Positions 1 through 4,678 of a stretch of DNA of 7,227 nt are shown here, piece after piece; the first letter of the stretch is position 1; each line of letters starts with the position of its first letter. The notes beneath the pieces were generated by a model that had not been told where the DNA came from, did no database searches, and was given only the letters and a program-made list of their open reading frames with translations. A program made the translations under genes and the position numbers. The stretch covers positions 1-7,227 of the forward strand of contig JAJYAH010000348.1 of the NCBI GenBank assembly GCA_021779635.1, in the 5' to 3' direction. Source of the stretch: Pseudomonadota bacterium. GTDB taxonomy: Bacteria > Pseudomonadota > Alphaproteobacteria > Rhizobiales > Xanthobacteraceae.

Positions 1-358
1 CATAGGGACCCTTCGCCAGCGTCTCACCGTCCTCGATGACGACCGGATAGGTCCGGACCTTGACGCGGCCCGGATCGAACCAGGACTGCCCGTTGCGCAT
101 ATCGAACTCCCAGCCGTGCCAGGCGCAGCGCAACAGTTCGCCGACCCGCGAGCGCTGATAAACGCCGGGCTCGCTGGAGGTCAGCCGTGCCACGCAGGCC
201 GCCTTGTCGAGCGGCGCGCCGGCATGCGGACAACGGTTGAGCAGCGCGAAGAATTCGCCGTTGACATGGAACACGACGATATCGCGCCCCTCCACGCCGA
301 CCACCTTGTTGCCGCCGGGCGGGATCTCTGTGGTGCGGGCGACAATGTGACGGGCCAT
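1..358 (-). CDS. Rieske [2Fe-2S] domain protein (3' end beyond window)
   Basis: Partial gene: 119 codons from the ATG at 358 run off the left edge with no stop. It encodes a small Rieske iron-sulfur protein, probably a ferredoxin-like electron carrier or the start of a small oxygenase component. Cluster ligands are visible as C43-P-H45 and C78-A-W-H81-G-W, followed by a typical FD...G..W.DP segment at about 85-97. The stretch between the two ligand pairs is 32 residues, about twice the usual 15-17, so the protein carries an enlarged loop (residues 46-77). There is no signal peptide or twin-arginine leader, so it should be cytoplasmic. It lies 33 nt downstream of an amidohydrolase and is probably translated from the same mRNA. 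The ATG is the natural start because family-like sequence begins within a few residues; the Shine-Dalgarno is weak. Whether a catalytic mononuclear-iron domain follows cannot be seen. The Rieske assignment is secure; the redox partner and substrate are unknown. Confidence 0.88.
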   Translation of the reverse strand, partial: MARHIVARTTEIPPGGNKVVGVEGRDIVVFHVNGEFFALLNRCPHAGAPLDKAACVARLTSSEPGVYQRSRVGELLRCAWHGWEFDMRNGQSWFDPGRVKVRTYPVVIEDGETLAKGPY

Positions 359-391
359 TTTTGCCTGAGACCTAAAATCCAAGACTCGGAA

Positions 392-1504
392 TCAGAGCTT
401 GTAGACCGCGCGGGCGTTGCCGTTGAATATCTTCGCCCGTTCCGTCTCCGTCAGCGGCGTCCGAAAGGCAAAACGCGGATCGTCGAAATCCCAGTGCGGA
501 TAATCCGACGAGAACAACAGCCGATCGACGCCGACCCATTCGATCAGCGAGCGCAGATGTTTCGCCTCGTCGGGCTCGTCGATCGGCTGGGTGGTGAACC
601 AGAAATGCTCGCGCACATATTCCGACGGACGCCGCTTCAAGTGCGGGACCTCGTCGCGGAAGCGCTCGAAGTGCTGGTCCATTCGCCACATGGTCGAGGA
701 GATCCAGCCGAAGCCGCCCTCGATGAACACGATCTTGAGGCGCGGGAAGCGCTCGGGAACGCCTTCGATGACGAGACTGGTGAGCGTCGCTGCCATCGAA
801 TGCGCGTTCGACTGATGCTCCTCGGCGTAATAGGACGGCCAGCCGCCGCCGGTCGGCGCGTGACCGCCATAGCCACCGACATGGATACCGAGCGGCAGGC
901 CGAGTTCCTCGGCGCGCGCGTAGATCGGCCAATAGCGATGCCGGCCGAGCGGCTCGTTGGCGCGCGGCGAGACATTGATCTGCAGATATTGGCCGGTCCT
1001 GGCGCAACGCTCGATTTCGGCAATCGCGGCTTGCGTGTCGTCCTGCCCGACCAGGATCGACGCCTTCAGCCGCGGTTCGCGGCTGGTCCAGTGCGCCAAT
1101 TGCCAGTCGTTGATGGCGCGCTGGATCGCCGCGCCGAAATCGAGGTTCTGCTGCGAGAAGATAAAGAGATCGAGCACCTGCAGGATGCCGAACTCGACAT
1201 CGAGCGGATCGAGATGCTGCTTGCGCATGAAGGCGAGATCGGAGCCCGGCGGGCCGCCGGTCGGCGGCCATGCATCGCGGCGCGCGATCAGCGGCGAGGA
1301 CCGCGGATAGGGCGTGGTGCCGATATAGGGCGTTCGCAGATGATCGCCGTAGGTCTTGAGATGCTCCTGCCAGCGCTTCTCCAGGAACGGATAGAGATCG
1401 GAACGCGCATGCAGGCTCGGATGGATATCGCAGTCGATGATCCGCAAGCGGCTTTTGGCGGAAATTTCCTGTTCCAGCGCGGGACGGTCGATGACGTCGC
1501 TCAT
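392..1504 (-). CDS. ACMSD-like metal-dependent amidohydrolase (paralogue 1)
   Basis: A 370-residue protein of the amidohydrolase superfamily, Amidohydro_2 branch (ACMSD, gamma-resorcylate decarboxylase and relatives). Known members are TIM-barrel enzymes that decarboxylate or hydrolyse aromatic or cyclic acids with one divalent metal. Visible motifs are I-D-C-D26-I-H28-P at the end of strand 1, I-H208-V-G-G, a conserved acidic segment F-I-E262-G-G near strand 6, and S-S-D334-Y-P-H-W. By analogy with ACMSD, D26, H28, H208 and D334 are the likely metal ligands, with an Asp replacing the first His of the HxH motif. No signal peptide is present. The start is well fixed: AAGGAGG lies 5 nt before the ATG. 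It follows a second, diverged copy of the family by 26 nt and precedes a Rieske protein by 33 nt, so it is the middle gene of an operon. Substrate unknown. Whether it decarboxylates or hydrolyses cannot be decided from the sequence. Confidence 0.92.
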   Translation of the reverse strand: MSDVIDRPALEQEISAKSRLRIIDCDIHPSLHARSDLYPFLEKRWQEHLKTYGDHLRTPYIGTTPYPRSSPLIARRDAWPPTGGPPGSDLAFMRKQHLDPLDVEFGILQVLDLFIFSQQNLDFGAAIQRAINDWQLAHWTSREPRLKASILVGQDDTQAAIAEIERCARTGQYLQINVSPRANEPLGRHRYWPIYARAEELGLPLGIHVGGYGGHAPTGGGWPSYYAEEHQSNAHSMAATLTSLVIEGVPERFPRLKIVFIEGGFGWISSTMWRMDQHFERFRDEVPHLKRRPSEYVREHFWFTTQPIDEPDEAKHLRSLIEWVGVDRLLFSSDYPHWDFDDPRFAFRTPLTETERAKIFNGNARAVYKL

Positions 1505-1509
1505 GCGAT

Positions 1510-1516
1510 CCTCCTT
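1510..1516 (-). promoter_or_regulatory. Strong ribosome binding site of amidohydrolase 1
   Basis: The minus strand reads AAGGAGG, a near-perfect Shine-Dalgarno, 5 nt upstream of the ATG at 1504. It sits inside the 26-nt gap after the upstream amidohydrolase stop. It fixes the start and shows that this cistron is independently and strongly initiated on the shared message. Confidence 0.85.
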
Positions 1517-1530
1517 GGAGTGATCATGCT

Positions 1531-2592
1531 CTATGCGGCAAGACTGAGCCGCGGAAAGGTTTCAAGCGGGTTTTCGGCACACATGCGTGATACGAGGCCG
1601 GCAGGCAGATGCGGCGGTATCGCGTCATCGCCGTCGAATTGCCAGTGCGGGTAATCGGACGCAAACAGGAACATCTTGTCGGAGCCGATCATCTCGATGA
1701 TATCGGTCACGCCCGCCGCATCGGGCGGACTGTCGAACGGCTGCATCGTCAGGCGAAAGTGGTCGCGCATGATCGCCGCCGGCTCGCGATCGATCCAGGG
1801 CACTTCGACGCGCACGCCGCGCCAGGTCTTGTTGGCGCGCCACATGAAGGCCGGCAGCCAGCTCACGCCGGATTCCATCAGCACCACCTTGAGGCCGGGG
1901 AATTTAACAAACACGCCTTCGTAAATCAGGCTCAGCACCTGGGCCTGAAACGCCTGCGCCTCGGCCAGATAATATTCGTAGCGATAGGAAGGCCAGCCCA
2001 CCGAACTCGGCGCCCCGCGATGCTGGCTGCCGGCATGGATCGCGATCGGCAGCCTGTGCTTTTCGGCCACCTGATAGACCGGCCAATAGTGCCGCCGCCC
2101 GAGCAGGCTCTCGCCCTGCGCCAGTACCAGAACCGAGACGAACCTGACATCGCCGGCGCGGCGTTCGATCTCTTCGATCGCCAGATCAGGCGCCTGCATC
2201 GGCACCACGATCGAGGCGCGCAGCCGCTTGTCGCGCGCCAGCCATTCGGCCGCGATCCAGTCGTTGATCGCCTTGCAGAAGGCGGCGGCCATATAGGGAT
2301 CGTAGACCGCCTGCGCGCCGTACAGCACGTTGCAGATCGCGTGGCTGGCCCCGAGCTGATCGAATGCCCCGCGCTGGACCATCGCCAGATCGCTGCCGGG
2401 CTTGCCGTTGGCCGGCCGCCAGTCCGACCGGCCGGACAGCGGCATGTTGGGTGGATAGCTCGTGAGGTCGAGACCATCGATCGCCCGGCTCACCACCTGC
2501 TCTTTCCAGTGATCGTCCAGATAGGGCAGCAGCGTGGTGCGGGTTCCGCCCACCGCGGGATGGATGTCGCAGTCAATCCGCGTGGCCGTCAT
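1531..2592 (-). CDS. ACMSD-like metal-dependent amidohydrolase (paralogue 2)
   Basis: A 353-residue enzyme of the same Amidohydro_2 family as its downstream neighbour, clearly paralogous but diverged. Motifs: I-D-C-D9-I-H11-P at the N terminus, a G-R-S-D-W-R-P...G-S-D-L segment at about 54-69, I-H186-A-G, V-L-M-E240-S-G and A-S-D313-Y-P-H-W. The four predicted metal ligands (D9, H11, H186, D313) are all kept, so it should be active. The frame stays open 30 codons further upstream (to a TTG at 2682, with an ATG at 2673). I chose the ATG at 2592 because AGGGAG lies 5 nt before it and the family motif then begins at once, as expected for the barrel's first strand. The C terminus lacks the N-A-R-x-x-Y ending of the neighbour and has a shorter, different tail (N-P-L-E-T-F at about 351-356 in the long reading, near the end). 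It is the first visible gene of the minus-strand operon. Reaction and substrate are unassigned. Confidence 0.9.
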   Translation of the reverse strand: MTATRIDCDIHPAVGGTRTTLLPYLDDHWKEQVVSRAIDGLDLTSYPPNMPLSGRSDWRPANGKPGSDLAMVQRGAFDQLGASHAICNVLYGAQAVYDPYMAAAFCKAINDWIAAEWLARDKRLRASIVVPMQAPDLAIEEIERRAGDVRFVSVLVLAQGESLLGRRHYWPVYQVAEKHRLPIAIHAGSQHRGAPSSVGWPSYRYEYYLAEAQAFQAQVLSLIYEGVFVKFPGLKVVLMESGVSWLPAFMWRANKTWRGVRVEVPWIDREPAAIMRDHFRLTMQPFDSPPDAAGVTDIIEMIGSDKMFLFASDYPHWQFDGDDAIPPHLPAGLVSRMCAENPLETFPRLSLAA

Positions 2593-2597
2593 GGACG

Positions 2598-2603
2598 CTC
2601 CCT
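2598..2603 (-). promoter_or_regulatory. Ribosome binding site that decides the start of amidohydrolase 2
   Basis: AGGGAG on the minus strand, 5 nt before the ATG at 2592. This matches the spacing used by the downstream paralogue and supports the shorter start over the in-frame ATG at 2673 or TTG at 2682. Confidence 0.7.
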
Positions 2604-2755
2604 GGTGGCGTTCTCCGAACATCTTTTTGGCGGCGACACCATGCCGCGCCTGAAATGTGCTCCCGTCGGCCATCGAGCGCAAGAGTCGGGCGTGTGTCGG
2701 GCATGGCCAAAGCCGGGAGGGTGATATGCCGCGCGCGAAACTCTTCTTTTTGCGA

Positions 2756-2772
2756 ACCCGGCCTTTCCGGGT
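2756..2772 (-). terminator. Hairpin just after the small membrane-protein gene, possible terminator
   Basis: A perfect 6-bp GC-rich stem (ACCCGG / CCGGGT) with a 5-nt loop begins 2 nt after the stop codon at 2775. On the minus strand it is followed by A-rich sequence, not a U tract, so it is not a canonical intrinsic terminator. It may instead stabilise the mRNA 3' end or act with Rho. It is the only obvious structure separating this gene from the amidohydrolase operon downstream, so read-through is possible. Confidence 0.3.
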
Positions 2773-2774
2773 CT

Positions 2775-3059
2775 CTATTCCGGGCTCGCGCCGACCGGCG
2801 GACCGCCGGGCCGGTGCAACAGCGTGATCGAAGCGAACGCGCCGATCCAGGAGCCCGCCGCGGCGAAGCCGACATAAACCCAGTTCTCGGTGTAACTGAT
2901 CACGGCGAACGAAGAGAGCAGATACCAGACGCTGCTCCAGCTCGCCGCCGGCACCCGCTTTCGGGCCACCACAGCGGAGGTGAACATCACATAGACGGCG
3001 TCGGTCGCGGCAGTCGCAATCACCACGGCGACGGCCGTGAGCGGGTTGATCGATATCAT
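2775..3059 (-). CDS. Small three-helix membrane protein, function unknown
   Basis: A 94-residue hydrophobic protein. Three membrane segments are visible at about residues 8-31, 40-56 and 60-81, with a basic R-K-R connector at 33-35 that should face the cytoplasm, and a short Pro/Gly-rich tail. Charged or polar residues within or near helices (D20, E58) and an A-G-S-W-I-G packing motif (68-73) suggest a specific fold, but I do not recognise the family. The ATG at 3059 has GGAG 8 nt upstream (3068-3071), which supports the start and a real gene. It is divergent from the marR operon across a shared 193-nt region and lies 182 nt before the amidohydrolase operon on the same strand. It might be cotranscribed with that operon or stand alone. 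It has no signal peptide other than helix 1. Shadow frames on the plus strand lack comparable hydrophobic periodicity. Confidence 0.75.
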   Translation of the reverse strand: MISINPLTAVAVVIATAATDAVYVMFTSAVVARKRVPAASWSSVWYLLSSFAVISYTENWVYVGFAAAGSWIGAFASITLLHRPGGPPVGASPE

Positions 3060-3153
3060 CGCACTTTCTCCATCTGGCTTTTGCGGCAGGGTCGCATTCG
3101 ATCCTTGTCAGGCGCCAAGAGGACGATGGTTTCAGTCAAAACGTAAGTCCTTT

Positions 3154-3170
3154 CGAACCAAGCGGGTTCG
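3154..3170. repeat. Inverted repeat CGAACC/GGTTCG in the divergent intergenic region
   Basis: A perfect 6-bp dyad with a 5-nt centre (AAGCG) lies about midway between the divergent starts at 3059 and 3253. It could be a regulator site for the minus-strand membrane protein or a small hairpin. There is no adjacent T tract, so a terminator is unlikely. Its function is not established. Confidence 0.35.
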
Positions 3171-3190
3171 GCCACGGCTGATCGCCTTCA

Positions 3191-3240
3191 TCAAGTTTAA
3201 TTGATATGAAGTTTACCTTTGTAGTTTTCCTTCATATCTG
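3191..3240 (+). promoter_or_regulatory. Predicted marR-operon promoter with overlapping operator dyad
   Basis: A conspicuously AT-rich island in GC-rich surroundings. It contains a perfect 9-bp inverted repeat GATATGAAG (3203-3211) / CTTCATATC (3230-3238) and an imperfect palindrome TCAAGTTTAATTGA (3191-3204). It also has the direct repeat AAGTTTA at 3193-3199 and 3209-3215, a 16-nt period. A plausible sigma-70-like promoter fits inside: TTTACC (3212-3217), 17-nt spacer, TATCTG (3235-3240). Initiation would fall close to the MarR start codon, giving a very short or no leader. The dyad arms abut the -35 and overlap the -10, where repressor binding would block polymerase. The site is seen; its role as the MarR operator is inferred from position and from the common autorepression of this family. 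Confidence 0.55.
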
Positions 3241-3252
3241 CTAGACAAGGGC

Positions 3253-3705
3253 ATGGGCAAACGGAAGACGGAAACCGACGCCGCCCGCGCTTCGGCCTTG
3301 GCGGCCGAACTGCATGCGCTGAGCGGCAAACTCAAACGACGCCTGCGCGCGCTGGCTTCTGCCGGAGATCTGACGCCCTCGCAGACATCGGTGCTGATGC
3401 ATCTGGACCGCGAGGGCCCGACGACGGTCACCGCGCTGGCCCGGAACGAGGGTGTCCGCTCGCAATCGATGGGCGCCACCGTCGCCGTGCTCGAAGCCGC
3501 CGGGCTGGTCAGCGGCTCGCCAGATCCGAAGGACGGGCGGCAAACGATCTTGTCTCTGACTCCTGCCTGCCGCGAACTGATCCGGAGCGGCCGCGCGGCG
3601 CGGCACGATTGGCTGTTTCGCGCCATCCAGACCAAGCTGACGCCGCAGGAACAGGAGCAGCTCGCTGCTTCGATGAGCCTCCTCAATCGCCTGGTCGACA
3701 CCTGA
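3253..3705 (+). CDS. MarR-family transcriptional regulator
   Basis: A 150-residue winged helix-turn-helix repressor of the MarR family, close to the usual family length. An N-terminal dimerisation helix covers about 10-37. The T-P-S-Q-T-S-V-L stretch (41-48) starts the DNA-binding domain, the helix-turn-helix spans about 56-82 (recognition helix around R69-L80), and the wing carries D-P-K-D94-G-R96-Q, the classic D-x-R signature. C-terminal helices (about 103-149) complete the dimer interface. MarR proteins usually bind palindromes as dimers and release DNA when a phenolic or other small ligand binds. It is the first gene of an operon with an isochorismatase-like enzyme and an efflux pump, a layout typical of autoregulated detoxification modules. 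The ATG at 3253 follows AAGGG only 1 nt away, which is not an effective ribosome binding site. A leaderless or very short-leader message is therefore possible. No cysteine sits in the N-terminal helix, so OhrR-type thiol sensing is unlikely. Confidence 0.92.
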   Translation: MGKRKTETDAARASALAAELHALSGKLKRRLRALASAGDLTPSQTSVLMHLDREGPTTVTALARNEGVRSQSMGATVAVLEAAGLVSGSPDPKDGRQTILSLTPACRELIRSGRAARHDWLFRAIQTKLTPQEQEQLAASMSLLNRLVDT

Positions 3706-3745
3706 ACAAGCGGCCGCGCCACACGGTTCGGCCGGCGAGCGATCC

Positions 3746-3758
3746 CAAACAACGGAGC
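3746..3758 (+). repeat. 13-nt Shine-Dalgarno context, copy 1 of 2
   Basis: CAAACAACGGAGC contains the GGAG ribosome binding site 7 nt before the isochorismatase-like start at 3765. The identical 13-mer recurs at 4328-4340 before the next gene in the operon. This decides the start at 3765; the frame stays open 52 codons upstream to 3609, but that region overlaps marR. Confidence 0.75.
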
Positions 3759-3764
3759 AACAAC

Positions 3765-4346
3765 ATGACGATCAGTACGCTCGACGCCAGGCCTGCCTTG
3801 CTGGTGGTCGACCTGCAGAAAGGCATCGTCGGTCTGCCGACAGCGCATCCGATGGCCGATGTCGTGCGCCATGCCGCCCGATTGGCCGACGCCTTTCGCA
3901 GCCACGACCTGCCGGTCGTCCTCATCAATGTCGACGGCGGGGCGCCGGGCCGTGCGGAGCAATCCCGGCGCATCAGCGAGTTTCCGGCCGGCTGGACCGA
4001 TCTCATCCCGGAACTCAGCCAGCGGCCCAGCGACCACCCTGTCACCAAGCGGACGTGGGGCGCCTTCACCAACACCGGCCTTGAGGAACATCTCAAGCAG
4101 TCCGGTGTCACGCAGGTGGTCATCGCCGGCGTCGCCACCAGCGCCGGCGTTGAGTCGACCGCGCGTCACGCCCATGAGCTTGGATTCAACGTCGCTCTCG
4201 CCGTCGATGCCATGACGGATATGAGCGCCGACGCTCACCACAACAGCATCACGCGGATCTTTCCGAGGCTGGGCGAGACCGGCACCACGCCAGAAATCCT
4301 CGATCTTCTCGAAGCCGCCTCGCACGGCAAACAACGGAGCGCCTGA
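3765..4346 (+). CDS. Isochorismatase-fold hydrolase lacking the nucleophile cysteine
   Basis: A 193-residue Rossmann-like alpha/beta protein of the isochorismatase/cysteine-hydrolase superfamily (nicotinamidases, N-carbamoylsarcosine amidases, EntB/PhzD-type isochorismatases). Visible elements: strand 1 with V-V-D16-L-Q-K (catalytic Asp), T-K95-R-T-W-G-A-F (catalytic Lys), and A-G-V-A-T-S-A-G128-V-E-S-T-A-R. In amidase members the G128 position is the nucleophilic Cys; here it is Gly, as in true isochorismatases. Thiol-based amide hydrolysis is therefore not expected. Vinyl-ether hydrolysis or another Asp/Lys-dependent reaction is possible, but no isochorismate pathway gene is nearby. The ending R-L-G-E-T-G-T-T at 168-175 is typical of a large uncharacterised subgroup. 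The start at 3765 has GGAG 7 nt upstream. It lies 59 nt after marR and 2 nt before the next gene, so it is an operon member probably controlled by that MarR. Cytoplasmic; substrate unknown. Confidence 0.9.
   Translation: MTISTLDARPALLVVDLQKGIVGLPTAHPMADVVRHAARLADAFRSHDLPVVLINVDGGAPGRAEQSRRISEFPAGWTDLIPELSQRPSDHPVTKRTWGAFTNTGLEEHLKQSGVTQVVIAGVATSAGVESTARHAHELGFNVALAVDAMTDMSADAHHNSITRIFPRLGETGTTPEILDLLEAASHGKQRSA
4328..4340 (+). repeat. 13-nt Shine-Dalgarno context, copy 2 of 2
   Basis: A second exact copy of CAAACAACGGAGC. It lies within the last codons of the isochorismatase-like gene and supplies GGAG 9 nt before the ATG at 4349. It serves as both coding sequence and ribosome binding site. 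Confidence 0.7.
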
Positions 4347-4348
4347 AC

Positions 4349-4678
4349 ATGCAATGGCTTCACTATCTGGCGTATTTCGGCGGCGGCGCCTTTCTCACCA
4401 ACGCGGTTCCGCATCTGGTCAGCGGCGTCATGGGACGCCCGTTTCAAAGCCCGTTCGCCAAACCGCCCGGCGAGGGCCTCTCCTCGTCGACCGTGAATGT
4501 GCTGTGGGGCTTCTTCAACCTCGCCGTCGGATACCTGCTGATCTACCATGTCGGCGATTTCGATTTGCGCTCACTCGATGACGCGATCGCGCTCGGATTG
4601 GGCGTTCTTCTGTTCGGCCTCGTCACCGCGCGGTTGTTTGGCCGATTTCACGGCGGCAACTCGCCCGTTCAAGGGTGA
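4349..4678 (+). CDS. Small membrane protein, function unknown
   Basis: A 109-residue hydrophobic protein with three likely membrane segments (about 4-26, 46-66 and 77-98). Between the first two is a conserved-looking loop, N18-A-V-P-H-L-V-S-G-V-M-G-R followed by P-F-Q-S-P-F-A-K-P-P-G (31-41). The N-x-x-P-H pair inside helix 1 and the Pro-rich loop look like family signatures, but I cannot name the family. The start is supported by GGAG 9 nt upstream. Its ATG lies 2 nt after the preceding stop, and its own stop overlaps the exporter start by 4 nt. Translation is thus likely coupled on both sides. Such tight packing suggests a role with the MFS exporter or the hydrolase, for example as an accessory membrane subunit, but this is inference from position. 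The C-terminal H-G-G-N-S tail is probably cytoplasmic. Confidence 0.82.
   Translation: MQWLHYLAYFGGGAFLTNAVPHLVSGVMGRPFQSPFAKPPGEGLSSSTVNVLWGFFNLAVGYLLIYHVGDFDLRSLDDAIALGLGVLLFGLVTARLFGRFHGGNSPVQG

Noticed and set aside
116..1654. A 512-codon open frame on the plus strand, opposite the Rieske gene and amidohydrolase 1
   Set aside because: It is an antisense shadow caused by GC-rich codon usage. It has no recognisable domain, no ribosome binding site, and runs across two well-supported genes on the other strand.
1609..2724. A 371-codon plus-strand frame opposite amidohydrolase 2
   Set aside because: Arg/His/Asp-rich antisense shadow with no motifs; the minus-strand gene carries complete catalytic motifs.
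2593..2774. Possible sigma-54 or sigma-70 promoter for the amidohydrolase operon
   Set aside because: I looked for TGGC-N-TGC and -35/-10 pairs on the minus strand. TGGCCATGCCC lacks the -12 element, and no -35/-10 pair has acceptable spacing.
2655..3146. A 163-codon plus-strand frame across the 2593-3059 region, and a 33-codon ORF from 2726 preceded by GGGAGGG
   Set aside because: Both are Arg-rich, have no recognisable features, and overlap the hydrophobic minus-strand gene, which has better composition and its own ribosome binding site.
3213..4334. A 373-codon minus-strand frame opposite marR and the isochorismatase-like gene
   Set aside because: No family-like features; it spans two plus-strand genes and the gap between them.
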